DNA of 45,607 nucleotides from Ligilactobacillus saerimneri DSM 16049 (GCF_000423265.1 NZ_AUHQ01000016.1:1-45607), one strand, 5' to 3'. Positions 7,975 through 18,079 are shown, counted from the first letter of the stretch. The notes: generated by a model not told the origin, from the letters alone. Program-made: numbers and translations.

Positions 7975-10900
7975 TTATTTCAAGACAACATTAGTTTCTC
8001 CTAAGATTTCTCTAAGCGCTTTCTGGGTTAAATGACTGGGATTCAACCATAATTTTCGCGCTAAAACTTGTTGCCGTTTACTTTGCTGGTCAACAACAAT
8101 AACTGGTGTTTTCCCCCTATTTTCCTTCATTTTTGCAAATAAATATTGCCGTTGCTGCAAGCTGAAATCGGCTGGAAGCCGTAAATAATATACTTGTGGA
8201 ACAACATTAGCTGCTAATTGAATATCATTAGCCACTAGCTTAAGACCATAATGTTGTTCTGCTTTACCTTCTATTAGATACACTTGATTAGCTTGCAAGT
8301 TCATCCCGATTCTTCGGAACAAATTAGGGAAAACTGTCACTGAAATATTGCCACTGCTATCACTTGCAGTTAAAAAGGCCATTTTCTCCCCCTTTTTAGT
8401 CAGAATTGTTTTAATTTGTTGTACATATAACAAAACCGACTGCTTTTGACCTACTATCAACTCAGTAATTGATACCAATGGATAAAATAAGCCCAAACGT
8501 TTGAACTCATCAACTGGATGTGCTGAAAGATAGACACCAAGATAATACTGCTCCTTAGCTAACTTTTCATTCAATGATAGGCGTTGGAAATCGGTCCGTT
8601 CTTTAGGACGCAAAGTTTGACTGTCAATTCTTTGCGCCTGAGGACTACTTTTATCGTGAATCATAATACTGCTGTTATCGACCAATTGTTGCAACCGTAC
8701 TAGGAGCTTTTCACGTAATGGTTCATTACTATCAAATGCTCCACTGTAAATCAGTGGCGTTATTGTCTCAACTTTCTGAAAATTCTGGTCAATTCGGTGG
8801 AAAAAGTCATCAAAATCCCGATACTTTCCCCCTGCTTTTCGCTGACTAATGATTTCGGTAATAAAATCACGACGTAACCCCTGAATTGCTCCTAAACCAA
8901 AATATACTTGCTGGTTACGAATCACAAAATACATTTGCGATTGATTGATATCTGGCCCGTGCAATGGCACTCGTTGCTTACGCGCGGCAGTCACATATTC
9001 ACGCATCTTTGGCCCTGAACCAAGTGCTGTATTCATAATTGAGGCATAGAAAGCCTGGGGAAAATGTACTTTAATGTACGCTAACTCAAACGCCATCTTG
9101 GAGTATGCCAAGGCGTGGGACTTGTTAAACCCATAATTAGCAAATTGTTCAATATATGAATATACATGTTCTGCTTCAGTGGTTGAGTACCCTTTTTTAG
9201 TTGCCCCCTCAATAAATTGGTTTTTCATTTGCGCAATCAAGTCTTTGTTCTTTTTGCTCATTGCACGCCGCAGAATATCCGCCTGACCTAAAGAAAAACC
9301 ACCCATTGTGGCTGCCACAAGCATTACTTGTTCTTGATAAACAATAATGCCATATGTTTCACGCAAGATTGCTTCCAAACTAGGAGCAGGATAAGTTATA
9401 GGTTTTTGCCGGTGCTTACGAGCCACAAATTCTCCAATGTTTTCCATTGGTCCAGGACGATAGAGTGCATTAACAGCAACAACATCCTCAAAACTTGTCG
9501 GATGAACTTGACGTAAAACACTCCGAATACCATTCGACTCAAACTGAAAAACTCCGGTCGTAGCTCCCGCTTGGAACAAGTCCAGCGTTTTTTCGTCGTT
9601 GAAGTCAATCATATTCAAATCGAAATCAGCTTGGTAATTTCGTTTAACTAATGTCAGAGCATTATCCAAAATGCTCAAGTTCTTCAAACCTAAAAAGTCT
9701 ATTTTGAGCAAACCTACCTGTTCAACCCCCAGCTTGGTATACTGGGTTAACAAAATACCATCACTGCCCAGTTGCAAAGGAACTGATTGCGTTAGCGGAT
9801 AATCACTCAAAATCACTCCGGCAGCATGTGTTGAGTAGTGCCGTGGAAGTCCTTCAATCATCATTGCCACCGTATACATCAGTTTATTTTTGTCGGTAGC
9901 GTTAACTAAATTTTGTAACGCTTGCGAATGCTGATACGCTGTTTGTAAATCTGTTGCGTTACGTACAGGTACTGCCTTGCTCCACGTTGCTAACTCGTCA
10001 TTGGTCATTCCCATCACACGTCCAACATCGCGTAAAGCCTGCTTTACCCCGAATGTCCCAAAGGTAATAATTTGTGCAACATGGTTATGCCCATACATTT
10101 GATGAACGTGGTCGATTATCAAACTCCGCTTCATATCAGGAATATCCAGATCAATATCCGGCATTTGCGCTCGTTCTTCGTTCAAAAAACGTTCAAACAG
10201 CAAATGATAACGTAAAGGATCAACATCCGTAATCCCTAGTGCATAAGCCACCAATGATCCTGCAGCCGACCCCCGGCCGGGACCAACCATAATTTGATTT
10301 TGGCGTGCAAAAGCCGTAACTTCCCAAACGATGAGAAAATAATCATCAAAACCCATACGATGAATAGTTGCTAACTCTTGTTCCAAACGTATTTGATATG
10401 CTGGGCTTTCTGTATTAGCAATAGCATTTTGGCGTAGCCGTCGGGCTAACCCCTGTTCCGCCTGCTGCCGTAAATATGAAGTGGCTGTTTGTTTATTTGG
10501 CACCGGGAAATGTGGCAGTTGTGTTGGAGGAAAAGCAAGTTTCAGCTCTATGTCTTGAATCAACTTATCCGTCTGAGCATATTCACTGGCCAACCCATTA
10601 GCCTGATAAATTCGTTGATATTCTGCACTAGTCTTGAGGTAATCCAATCCTGCTGCCCGTTTACTCAGCTGTTCTTTCGTCAATTTTTGATCGTTCTTAA
10701 CAGCTTGCAAAACTTCAACACTGAAATAATCGGTACTTTTAAGGTAACGTACTTGTGAACATGCCACCGTTTTAATCTCGGCTTGAGCACTTAGCATCCG
10801 TGCTTCTGCCAATAAATCTGGATGGACTCGCTCATCTATTCCCAAAAATAATTGCGCACGTGCCGTTATTTTTTGCAAATCTGGTAAAATCTGCCGTGCA

Positions 10901-11325
10901 TACATTAGTTGTGCTCCAGCAAAAATCCCGTCTTCCCGATTAGCATCAGGTAATAAAACGATTGCTAACCCCTGCAAAAAGCCACCGATATCTGCCACAG
11001 TTAACTCTCTAGTTGGGGTTTCTTCTTTGGCAATCATTTTCAGTGAAGATAACTCAAGTAAATTCTGATAACCTTGCTTATTTTTGGCTAAAAGCAATAG
11101 GCGTTTGTTTCCTACTGGGTCCATTTCTAGTTCAAGTCCAAGTATTGGCTTGATTCCATAACGATGACACTCTTGATAGAAAGCTAACGCTCCATACATG
11201 ACATTAGTATCGGTCAGCGCTAACGCCTGATATCCCATTTTTTTGGCTGCTTGCACATACTCTTTTATGCGGAGAGTACTTTCCAATAAACTAAAGCAGC
11301 TTGTGACTTTTAATGGACTAAACAT
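7975..11325 (-). CDS. dnaE: DNA polymerase III subunit alpha (DnaE)
   Basis: Replicative DNA polymerase of family C, in Firmicutes the partner of PolC that extends primers on the lagging strand. The 1116-residue protein has an N-terminal PHP domain (residues 1 to about 250), the polymerase core with MVGPGRGSAAGSLVAYALG and the metal-binding acidic motif PDIDLD at 389-394, a tandem helix-hairpin-helix region, and an OB domain near residues 960-1050. Start ATG at 11325 has GGAAG upstream; a TTG 13 codons earlier is rejected. dnaE-pfkA-pyk order is typical for lactobacilli. Confidence 0.96.
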   Translation of the reverse strand: MFSPLKVTSCFSLLESTLRIKEYVQAAKKMGYQALALTDTNVMYGALAFYQECHRYGIKPILGLELEMDPVGNKRLLLLAKNKQGYQNLLELSSLKMIAKEETPTRELTVADIGGFLQGLAIVLLPDANREDGIFAGAQLMYARQILPDLQKITARAQLFLGIDERVHPDLLAEARMLSAQAEIKTVACSQVRYLKSTDYFSVEVLQAVKNDQKLTKEQLSKRAAGLDYLKTSAEYQRIYQANGLASEYAQTDKLIQDIELKLAFPPTQLPHFPVPNKQTATSYLRQQAEQGLARRLRQNAIANTESPAYQIRLEQELATIHRMGFDDYFLIVWEVTAFARQNQIMVGPGRGSAAGSLVAYALGITDVDPLRYHLLFERFLNEERAQMPDIDLDIPDMKRSLIIDHVHQMYGHNHVAQIITFGTFGVKQALRDVGRVMGMTNDELATWSKAVPVRNATDLQTAYQHSQALQNLVNATDKNKLMYTVAMMIEGLPRHYSTHAAGVILSDYPLTQSVPLQLGSDGILLTQYTKLGVEQVGLLKIDFLGLKNLSILDNALTLVKRNYQADFDLNMIDFNDEKTLDLFQAGATTGVFQFESNGIRSVLRQVHPTSFEDVVAVNALYRPGPMENIGEFVARKHRQKPITYPAPSLEAILRETYGIIVYQEQVMLVAATMGGFSLGQADILRRAMSKKNKDLIAQMKNQFIEGATKKGYSTTEAEHVYSYIEQFANYGFNKSHALAYSKMAFELAYIKVHFPQAFYASIMNTALGSGPKMREYVTAARKQRVPLHGPDINQSQMYFVIRNQQVYFGLGAIQGLRRDFITEIISQRKAGGKYRDFDDFFHRIDQNFQKVETITPLIYSGAFDSNEPLREKLLVRLQQLVDNSSIMIHDKSSPQAQRIDSQTLRPKERTDFQRLSLNEKLAKEQYYLGVYLSAHPVDEFKRLGLFYPLVSITELIVGQKQSVLLYVQQIKTILTKKGEKMAFLTASDSSGNISVTVFPNLFRRIGMNLQANQVYLIEGKAEQHYGLKLVANDIQLAANVVPQVYYLRLPADFSLQQRQYLFAKMKENRGKTPVIVVDQQSKRQQVLARKLWLNPSHLTQKALREILGETNVVLK

Positions 11326-11366
11326 TTTTTCACTTCCTATCTTACCGAATGTTCTCTCCAACATTA

Positions 11367-11394
11367 ATTATACAAAAACCTGTTCCTTCTTCAA
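11367..11394 (-). promoter_or_regulatory. dnaE: likely dnaE promoter
   Basis: Minus-strand TTGAAG (11389-11394) and a consensus TATAAT (11367-11372), spacer 16 bp, about 40 bp before the dnaE ATG. Confidence 0.55.
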
Positions 11395-11409
11395 AACAAC
11401 GCTCTTTTT

Positions 11410-11423
11410 TGAAAGCGTTATCT
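11410..11423. promoter_or_regulatory. cre-like CcpA operator
   Basis: TGAAAGCGTTATCT fits the catabolite-response consensus TGWAANCGNTNWCA at 13 of 14 positions. It lies just upstream of the dnaE -35 box and so ahead of the dnaE-pfkA-pyk run. CcpA control of glycolytic operons is established in lactic acid bacteria; its use at this spot is inference. Confidence 0.5.
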
Positions 11424-11484
11424 AATTATTATAGGGAATTCATCTATCCCTTATTATATACTCACGTTAAACAGCAAACTATCA

Positions 11485-11514
11485 TTGTTATCAAGGCTTA
11501 AGATATGCTAAACT
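11485..11514 (+). promoter_or_regulatory. promoter of the DUF2929 gene
   Basis: TTGTTA (11485-11490), 18-bp spacer, then TAAACT (11509-11514) preceded by TGC, an extended -10 element. About 25 bp upstream of the plus-strand start. Confidence 0.5.
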
Positions 11515-11538
11515 AAAGTTAATGTGAGGTGTTTCCAC

Positions 11539-11727
11539 ATGGGAAAACAAATTATTATTTTAGCTTGGAGTGTAATTTACGGTGAAGTTATGGGCTATGT
11601 TGCCGCTGCTTTAGCCGGATTCACTTTCGACGCCAAAATGTCAGCTATTGTTTCTGGGATTGGCGGTCTTGTTTTGATCAATGCTTTATTAGCATTCGTT
11701 AAGGATCCTAAGAAAGCTAAAAACTAA
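11539..11727 (+). CDS. small membrane protein, DUF2929 (YjzD-like)
   Basis: A 62-residue protein with two predicted transmembrane helices (about residues 5-26 and 34-55) and a basic tail ending KDPKKAKN. It matches the DUF2929/YjzD family of small Firmicute membrane proteins, whose function is unknown; location divergent from dnaE is common in lactobacilli. Start ATG at 11539 lies seven bases after GAGGTG; an upstream GTG within that site is rejected. It is monocistronic, with its own promoter and a strong terminator. Confidence 0.82.
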   Translation: MGKQIIILAWSVIYGEVMGYVAAALAGFTFDAKMSAIVSGIGGLVLINALLAFVKDPKKAKN

Positions 11728-11753
11728 AACATCCTATTCCCAGGTAAACACAA

Positions 11754-11793
11754 AGCGGGGCAAGATCTTAATGATCTTACCCCGCTATTTTTT
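11754..11793. terminator. terminator between DUF2929 gene and pepT
   Basis: Inverted repeat 11754-11767/11773-11786 (AGCGGGG arm with inner AAGATC, loop TTAAT) followed by six T on the plus strand. It ends the DUF2929 transcript and, by position at the pepT stop, may also end pepT. Confidence 0.85.
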
Positions 11794-13042
11794 ACGCTTG
11801 ATGCTGTGCCGTTAGCTTAGCAATCGCAACAATTACATCACAAGCTTTCGCCATTACTTGTGTAGAAACAAATTCAAACCGTCCGTGCATATTTTCGCCA
11901 CCGGCAAAGATATTCGGAGTTGGTAAACCCTTAAAGGAGATGATCGAACCATCAGTCCCACCACGAACTGGGAATATAGCTGGTTCAATATCCAACTGCT
12001 TCATTGCTTGCTCTGCAATTTCAACTACTGTCATATCTTTAGCAATGACTTCACGCATGTTGTAGTATTCATCCTGAACATCCACAATCACTCGCGGTGT
12101 TGGATACTTAGCATTTATTTTTTGTGCAATATCCAGCAGCATCTGTTTACGGTCTTCAAAGGCTTGGCGATCATGATCTCTAATGATATACGTCATTTGC
12201 GCCTCTTCAACAGTTCCATTTAAACTTAATAGGTGGAAAAAGCCTTCCCGGCCATCCGTTTTCTCAGGAACCTCATTTGTTGGTAATTGACCATCAAATG
12301 CTTCTGCTAATTTAAGTGCATTGATCATAATCCCCTTAGCAGTTCCAGGATGCACATCTTTCCCCAGTAATATAACTTTTGCTTGTGCAGCGTTAAAAGT
12401 TTCGTACTGTAATTCACCTAGCGGACCACCATCAATAGTATAAGCAAAGTCTGCACCAAATTCATTAACATCAAAATGTTGTGCTCCCTGCCCAATTTCT
12501 TCATCAGGCCCAAAACCAATTCTAATCAGACCGTGCTTAATTTCTGGATGAGCAAGTAAATAAGCTGCTGCTGAAACAATCTCAGCTACACCCGCTTTGT
12601 CATCAGCCCCTAACAAAGTCGTTCCATCCGTCGTGATCAGATCATGCCCGGCATAGTTTTTAAGGTTAGGAAATTCTGCTGGATCTAAATGATATTTCCC
12701 GTCAGCATCAAGAGGAATAACCGCTTGCCCATCATAATTCTTCACGATTTGTGGGTTAACGTTATGCGCATTAAAGTCTGCTGTATCAATATGAGCGATA
12801 AAACCTACAGTCGGGACATTGACATCCGGTGATAGGTTACTTGGGATACTTGCTAAAACATATCCACTTACCGGCGAGATTTTAACGTCGCTTAAACCCA
12901 GATCACGTAATTCCTGCGCTAATGTTTTGGCAAATTCTACCTGACTAGGCGTTGAAGGAACTGTATTTGAATCTTCATTTGACCGTGTTTCGGTTTTGAC
13001 ATATTTAATAAACCGTGTCACTAAATCTTGATATTTTTCCAT
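11792..13042 (-). CDS. pepT: peptidase T (tripeptide aminopeptidase)
   Basis: Cytoplasmic dinuclear zinc tripeptidase of family M20, releasing N-terminal residues from tripeptides in the peptide-utilisation pathway of lactic acid bacteria. In 416 residues the metal ligands are visible: HIDTAD (His84, Asp86), LGADDKAG (around 144-151) and GPDEEIG (178-184), plus RGGTDGS and GGENMHGRFEFV near the C-terminus. Start ATG at 13042 has GAGGTGG upstream; a GTG three codons earlier overlaps that site. It follows the nif3-like gene by 22 bp, so trmK, nif3-like and pepT may be one operon. Confidence 0.95.
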   Translation of the reverse strand: MEKYQDLVTRFIKYVKTETRSNEDSNTVPSTPSQVEFAKTLAQELRDLGLSDVKISPVSGYVLASIPSNLSPDVNVPTVGFIAHIDTADFNAHNVNPQIVKNYDGQAVIPLDADGKYHLDPAEFPNLKNYAGHDLITTDGTTLLGADDKAGVAEIVSAAAYLLAHPEIKHGLIRIGFGPDEEIGQGAQHFDVNEFGADFAYTIDGGPLGELQYETFNAAQAKVILLGKDVHPGTAKGIMINALKLAEAFDGQLPTNEVPEKTDGREGFFHLLSLNGTVEEAQMTYIIRDHDRQAFEDRKQMLLDIAQKINAKYPTPRVIVDVQDEYYNMREVIAKDMTVVEIAEQAMKQLDIEPAIFPVRGGTDGSIISFKGLPTPNIFAGGENMHGRFEFVSTQVMAKACDVIVAIAKLTAQHQA

Positions 13043-13064
13043 TTTTACCACCTCTGTGATTTAT

Positions 13065-14180
13065 TTAAATAAAGCTAAATGGATCAGTATTAATTTTAGA
13101 TGAGACAACTTGAATTTGCCAATCATTCTCATCACTCCACTGCTCAAACATGCTTTGAAGATGTGATTTGCAAATGGCCTCAAAATGATGTCCTGGGTCA
13201 ATTACACTCAGCCCTGAAGCAATAATATCATGTCCTGTATGATAAGTTACATCTGCTGTCACATATACATCAGCCCCTTGCCGCAACGCCTGCGGATAAA
13301 AGCGACTGCCACTTCCCCCTAAAACGGCTACTGTCCGTACTAAACGTCCAGGATCTGAAGTCACCAACCGTACATGATCCACTCCTAAGACGTTCTTGCA
13401 GAACTTCGCATACTCAGTCACTGTTGTTGCTTCAGCCAATGTACCAATCCGCCCCATTCCGTACGGAGTACCAAAATTTTCTAACCGATATAAATCAAAT
13501 ACTGGTTCTTCATAAGGATGGCTAGCATACATCGCTTGTAAAACTTTATTCTTATCACGTGCTGCGACCACCACTTCAACTTTGACTTCAGATACTGCAG
13601 TTGCTTCATTTATATTGCCAATTGTCGGCTGCGCATCTTTTCCTGGCACAAAATATCCGGTTCCTGGTGCCGTATAGGCACAACCTGTATACTCGCCGAT
13701 ACAGCCTGCGCCAGCAGCATTCAAAGCTTGACGAACATGATCTTCTGCCTTTACAGGAACATACACTGCCAGCTTATAGTAATCAGGATACCTCAGGGGC
13801 ATCAAGGGTTTAGTATGCTCAATTTGCAAGAGTTCTGCAAGCCAGTCATTCATCCCGCCGTTGGCATTATCTAAATTAGTATGTGCCCCGTATACGGTAA
13901 TATCATGTTTGATTAATTCTGCATACATTTGATTTTGCGGAACACTTAAATCAAATTTTGTTATTGGCTTAAACATTGCGGGATGGTGAGCAAAAATGAA
14001 ATCTACATCTTCTGCAATCGCTTCAGCAACTACTTCAGGACGCACATCCAATGTCACCATTACTTTATGAACTTCTTGCTCAAGACTTCCTAACTGCAAG
14101 CCAATGGGATCTCCCTTTTCTGCCCACGCTGGCGGAGCAAACTGTTCGAATCTTTGTACAATATCTTTGACTTTAATCAT
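13065..14180 (-). CDS. Nif3-like dinuclear metal centre protein (YqfO type)
   Basis: A 371-residue Nif3/YqfO family protein. The family forms hexameric toroids with a dinuclear metal site; the biochemical role is unsettled (annotated as GTP cyclohydrolase I type 2 homologue). Visible are GDPIGLQLGS near the N-terminus, FAHHPAMFKPI with the paired histidines, an inserted PII-like middle domain (about 130-240) with SHPYEEPVFDLY, and the C-terminal DPGHHFEA metal motif. The middle insertion distinguishes this longer Gram-positive form from the 250-residue YbgI form. Overlaps trmK by 8 bp, as in other Firmicutes. Confidence 0.9.
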   Translation of the reverse strand: MIKVKDIVQRFEQFAPPAWAEKGDPIGLQLGSLEQEVHKVMVTLDVRPEVVAEAIAEDVDFIFAHHPAMFKPITKFDLSVPQNQMYAELIKHDITVYGAHTNLDNANGGMNDWLAELLQIEHTKPLMPLRYPDYYKLAVYVPVKAEDHVRQALNAAGAGCIGEYTGCAYTAPGTGYFVPGKDAQPTIGNINEATAVSEVKVEVVVAARDKNKVLQAMYASHPYEEPVFDLYRLENFGTPYGMGRIGTLAEATTVTEYAKFCKNVLGVDHVRLVTSDPGRLVRTVAVLGGSGSRFYPQALRQGADVYVTADVTYHTGHDIIASGLSVIDPGHHFEAICKSHLQSMFEQWSDENDWQIQVVSSKINTDPFSFI

Positions 14181-14877
14181 CGGTTCCGATCACCTCTGTT
14201 ATTTTAGTCATCTCTTGTTCAAGTTCTTGAATACGCACACTATAATCCTTTGGTGCTGCTTGAAGTTGAGCAATGATCTTCTGTAATTTTTCCCTTTCTT
14301 TTTGCCACTTAGCAATAAAAGCAGCATTTTTATCCTTTAAAAGATACGGGCCAAAGGTCAATTCATCCGCGCTTAACTCCTGACGTTGTGGAACAAACCG
14401 CGCTACCAAGATTTCGTAAATATGTCCATCTTCCGCTAATATCTCTTCACTGATAAGTTCATATTGATTAGTCTGCAACCACAGCCGCACATCCTTGGAG
14501 CCAACATTGGGTTGTAAAATCAACAATGGATGATTAACGAGCTTGTCCTTGCCTTTTTCCAAAATATTAGCTATTAACGGTCCTCCCATCCCACAGATAG
14601 TTATAGTATCAATTTCATCATCTAGGTTAATTGCGGCCAACCCATCTGCCAAACGGGCCTCAACCAAGTCTTGCAATCCTTCTTGAAGGATCTCATGGCG
14701 AGCGTTCTCATATGGTCCCTTAACAACTTCACCTGCAATCGCAAATGAGATCTGTTTTTGAAGCGCTAAATAAGCAGGCAAATAAGCATGATCTGACCCA
14801 ATGTCCGCCAAACGTGCTCCCTGAGGAACATAGTTTGCAACCCGGATTAATCGTTGTGATAACTTATGTGCATCCAT
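14173..14877 (-). CDS. trmK: tRNA (adenine(22)-N1)-methyltransferase TrmK
   Basis: SAM-dependent enzyme that makes m1A22 in tRNA. The 234-residue protein has the SAM-binding motif ARLADIGSDHAYLP (about residues 21-34), ITICGMGGPLIANIL with the catalytic-site glycines, and a C-terminal coiled coil (about 170-230) typical for TrmK. Position between rpoD and the nif3-like gene is the standard Firmicute arrangement. The ATG at 14877 is preceded by AAAGGACA. A weak promoter lies between the rpoD terminator and this gene. Confidence 0.93.
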   Translation of the reverse strand: MDAHKLSQRLIRVANYVPQGARLADIGSDHAYLPAYLALQKQISFAIAGEVVKGPYENARHEILQEGLQDLVEARLADGLAAINLDDEIDTITICGMGGPLIANILEKGKDKLVNHPLLILQPNVGSKDVRLWLQTNQYELISEEILAEDGHIYEILVARFVPQRQELSADELTFGPYLLKDKNAAFIAKWQKEREKLQKIIAQLQAAPKDYSVRIQELEQEMTKITEVIGTDD

Positions 14878-14901
14878 CTATATAAGTGTCCTTTCTATAC
14901 C

Positions 14902-14930
14902 ATCATATTTTCTTTACAATCAAGTATTAA
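14902..14930 (-). promoter_or_regulatory. trmK: possible trmK promoter
   Basis: Minus-strand TTAATA (14925-14930), 17-bp spacer, TATGAT (14902-14907), directly after the rpoD terminator. The -35 match is weak. Confidence 0.35.
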
Positions 14931-14931
14931 T

Positions 14932-14973
14932 AAAAAAGAGTAGAAAATATTGTTGCATCAATACTCTCCACTC
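14932..14973 (-). terminator. intrinsic terminator of dnaG-rpoD
   Basis: A 15-bp stem (arms 14938-14952 and 14959-14973, including G-U pairs when read on the minus strand) with a six-base loop, followed by six T. The remaining bases up to the rpoD stop (14974-15046) are untranslated and show nothing else. Confidence 0.88.
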
Positions 14974-15046
14974 CTTTATCACCGCGATCTTTTATTGTGA
15001 AATAAAGTTCAGCCTAAAGTTTTCATTAGCAACGGCTATGACAATC

Positions 15047-16162
15047 TTATAGGAAATCCTTCAACTGCTTAGAACGTGATGGGTGACGCAATTTTCTCAA
15101 AGCTTTAGCCTCAATTTGACGAATCCGTTCCCGAGTAACACCAAAGACTTGGCCGACCTCTTCTAGGGTCCGAGTCCGACCATCATCTAAACCAAAACGC
15201 AAACGTAAAACATTTTCTTCACGGTCAGTCAGTGTATCCAACACATTTTCTAATTGTTCTTTGAGCAATTCGTATGCAGCATGGTCAGCAGGACTAGTTG
15301 CATCCTGATCTTCAATAAAATCACCTAAATGTGAGTCGTCCTCTTCCCCGATAGGTGTTTCTAAAGAAACTGGTTCCTGTGCGATCTTGAGAATTTCGCG
15401 AACTTTTTCTGTTGGCATATTCATTTCCGCCCCAATTTCTTCAGGAACTGGTTCTCTTCCTAAATCTTGGAGTAATTGGCGTTGAATTCGGATCAATTTG
15501 TTAATTGTTTCCACCATGTGTACCGGAATCCGAATAGTCCGTGCTTGGTCAGCAATAGCCCGCGTAATGGCTTGTCGAATCCACCATGTTGCATACGTCG
15601 AAAACTTAAACCCTTTCCGATAGTCAAACTTTTCGACCGCTTTCATCAACCCCATATTTCCTTCTTGGATCAAATCAAGGAATGACATCCCCCGGCCAAC
15701 GTAGCGTTTAGCAATCGAAACTACCAGCCGCAAGTTGGCTTCAGCCAACCGTTGCTTGGCTTCTTCATCCCCTTCTTCAATCCGCAGTGCCAACTCAACT
15801 TCTTGGTCTGCCGTCAAGAGGTCAACCCGACCAATTTCTTTAAGATACATCCGAACTGGGTCATTGATTTTCACACCCGATGGAGCGGAAACATCCTTTT
15901 TCATAGTCTCTTCTTGCTTCTTAGCAACTTTTAGGCTGTGGGCACTTGGTTCACCATTCTCATCAACAACGGAGATCCCAGCATCTTCAACTTTTTCAAT
16001 TAATTGATCCATTTGATCAGCATCCAGACCCAATGGTGCAGCAATTTTATCACTTAATTCTGAATACTTAACTTGTTTGGTCTTTTTGTACTTTCTAATC
16101 AAAGACCGCACTTCTTTTTCATAAATGACTTTGTCAAATTTCTTGTTCTCTTCTTTTGCCAA
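15047..16162 (-). CDS. rpoD: RNA polymerase primary sigma factor (TTG start)
   Basis: The housekeeping sigma factor SigA/RpoD, which recognises -35/-10 promoters. The 371 residues contain region 1.1 (about 10-75), region 1.2-2 with [20 protein letters not shown] and the -10 recognition helix [20 protein letters not shown], region 3, and region 4 with [19 protein letters not shown] at the C-terminus. The start is a TTG at 16162 with AGGAGG eight bases upstream; no ATG is available nearby. It follows dnaG by 12 bp in the conserved dnaG-rpoD operon. Confidence 0.97.
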   Translation of the reverse strand: MAKEENKKFDKVIYEKEVRSLIRKYKKTKQVKYSELSDKIAAPLGLDADQMDQLIEKVEDAGISVVDENGEPSAHSLKVAKKQEETMKKDVSAPSGVKINDPVRMYLKEIGRVDLLTADQEVELALRIEEGDEEAKQRLAEANLRLVVSIAKRYVGRGMSFLDLIQEGNMGLMKAVEKFDYRKGFKFSTYATWWIRQAITRAIADQARTIRIPVHMVETINKLIRIQRQLLQDLGREPVPEEIGAEMNMPTEKVREILKIAQEPVSLETPIGEEDDSHLGDFIEDQDATSPADHAAYELLKEQLENVLDTLTDREENVLRLRFGLDDGRTRTLEEVGQVFGVTRERIRQIEAKALRKLRHPSRSKQLKDFL

Positions 16163-16174
16163 TTAAACTGCCTC

Positions 16175-18001
16175 CTAGTTTGTTTGTTGCTTCTGTAGAA
16201 GCTTTATTAACTTCGCTGTTAATTCTGTTAGTGTTTCAAAATCACCTTGGCGTTCTGCATTTTTGATAGCCATTTGTGTCTGGCCGATCTCCTGATGAAG
16301 AGGGACCTCCATAATAATACGTAGACAATCTTCAACTTCTTCCATACTGGTTTCAGAAGTATAATCCGCCATTTCGATTGAAACGATAACTTGGCGTAAA
16401 TTGTCATCCTGCAAATAATCTAGAAAAGTTGCACTTTCATATTGCTGATAAATGTTGAAATATCCCTCAGCTAGCGTATAGATCAACTGGTATTCTTGGT
16501 CTACAAAATTAAATGATGTCATAGCATGTAGTTTGGTCCATACCACATGATCATGCAAAGCGCGATAAAGTAACAAACGCTCAGCTTTCTCAACCTGAGA
16601 ATACTGCCGATCACTGCCGCTGTCCATAGGGGGAGTGATCCTTACTTCCACGTCTCGTTGCGGAGGTGGATCCGGCGCTCCGACTTGAGAAACAACCTGG
16701 TCAAGTTGAGCTCTCAAATCAGCACGTTCCAAATGGAACTCGTCTGCTAAACGATTCAAATATAAATCTTGCTGGATCCGATCATTTGTCTTTGCTAACT
16801 CAGGTAATACATCGTGTAAATAATCAACCTGGTCATCCTCATTCCGCATGTTACGCCCTTGACGGTAGAGCTGCATGAAAAAAGCAATTGGACTAACTCG
16901 ATTCTCTTGGAGAATTTTTGCAAAATGCTCAAGCCCGTACTTATGTAGCGTCTCATCCGGGTCCATCTGGTCAGGCAACATAATCACACCAAGTTCCATC
17001 TTACCATATGGTTCTAACAGATCTAAGGTTCGTTTTGTGGCACGCTGACCTGGCTCGTCGCCATCATAGCAAATCAGTAATCGCCGTGCATGGCGCTCAA
17101 GCAAGTATATTTGATCTTCTGTGAGGCTTGTTCCCATGGAAGCAACCCCATTTTTTACCCCTGCACGATAAGCAGCCAGCACATCCATGAAACCTTCAAA
17201 TAAAATAACTTCTTTTTGCCGCCGAATTTCGGCTTTAGCCTTATCAAAGTTAAACAAGATTTTTCGCTTATTAAAAATATCAGTTTCAGGCGAATTTAGG
17301 TACTTAGGAACCTGATCATTTTTGACTAAAATTCGACCCGAAAATGCTACTGGTCTACCAAAAGCGTCTCTAATTGGGAACATCACCCGCCCTTTAAAGC
17401 GATCGAACAGTTGTCCTTCTTGACTAGTGACGAATAATCCCGATTTATGCAAAAGCTGATAATCATCAAAGGCGCGATCTTTAAGATAAACCTCTAACAA
17501 ATTCTCATCAGGTGCAAAGCCTATTTTAAACTCACGCAACAATTCATCTGACAATCCCCGAGCATGGACATAGTCTAAAGCTGCTTGTCCTGCCTCTGTT
17601 TCCATTAAAATATAATGGTACAAATCAACTGTTGTCTGATACATTTCCAGCAACTTTCTATTAGGTTCAGATACTTGCTGTTTCTGACCTGTATGCCGAT
17701 ACTGGTCATCAATTGTAATATTGGCCGCTTCGGCCACCTGGAAAACTGCTTCTGGAAAAGACAATCCCTGTAATTCCATCAAGAACTTGAAAACGTTTCC
17801 TCCGCGTCCACACGAAAAACAATGAAAGATTTGTTTCTTTTCATTAACCGAAAACGAGGGTGTGTTTTCAGAATGAAAAGGACACAACCCAAACCAGTTG
17901 CTACCTGAACGATGAAGTTGCACAAATTGACTGACAATATCATATATATTGACACTACTACGAACATTATCGATAACTTCTTCTGGAATCCGTGCCAACA
18001 C
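16175..18001 (-). CDS. dnaG: DNA primase
   Basis: Primase that lays RNA primers at the replication fork with the replicative helicase. The 608-residue protein has an N-terminal CHC2 zinc ribbon (Cys40, His43, Cys61, Cys64), the Toprim domain with ILFEGFMDVLAAYRAG and ICYDGDEPGQ, and a C-terminal helicase-interacting domain (about 430-608). The start is a GTG at 18001 seven bases after GAGG; the next codon, TTG, is an alternative. First gene of dnaG-rpoD with a good upstream promoter. Confidence 0.96.
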   Translation of the reverse strand: MLARIPEEVIDNVRSSVNIYDIVSQFVQLHRSGSNWFGLCPFHSENTPSFSVNEKKQIFHCFSCGRGGNVFKFLMELQGLSFPEAVFQVAEAANITIDDQYRHTGQKQQVSEPNRKLLEMYQTTVDLYHYILMETEAGQAALDYVHARGLSDELLREFKIGFAPDENLLEVYLKDRAFDDYQLLHKSGLFVTSQEGQLFDRFKGRVMFPIRDAFGRPVAFSGRILVKNDQVPKYLNSPETDIFNKRKILFNFDKAKAEIRRQKEVILFEGFMDVLAAYRAGVKNGVASMGTSLTEDQIYLLERHARRLLICYDGDEPGQRATKRTLDLLEPYGKMELGVIMLPDQMDPDETLHKYGLEHFAKILQENRVSPIAFFMQLYRQGRNMRNEDDQVDYLHDVLPELAKTNDRIQQDLYLNRLADEFHLERADLRAQLDQVVSQVGAPDPPPQRDVEVRITPPMDSGSDRQYSQVEKAERLLLYRALHDHVVWTKLHAMTSFNFVDQEYQLIYTLAEGYFNIYQQYESATFLDYLQDDNLRQVIVSIEMADYTSETSMEEVEDCLRIIMEVPLHQEIGQTQMAIKNAERQGDFETLTELTAKLIKLLQKQQTN

Positions 18002-18079
18002 TTCACTTCCTCACCTTTAAGCAATAAAGGGGATAAAATGGGTGTACTACCCCCAATGTTATTAGTCAAATCAAAATTA

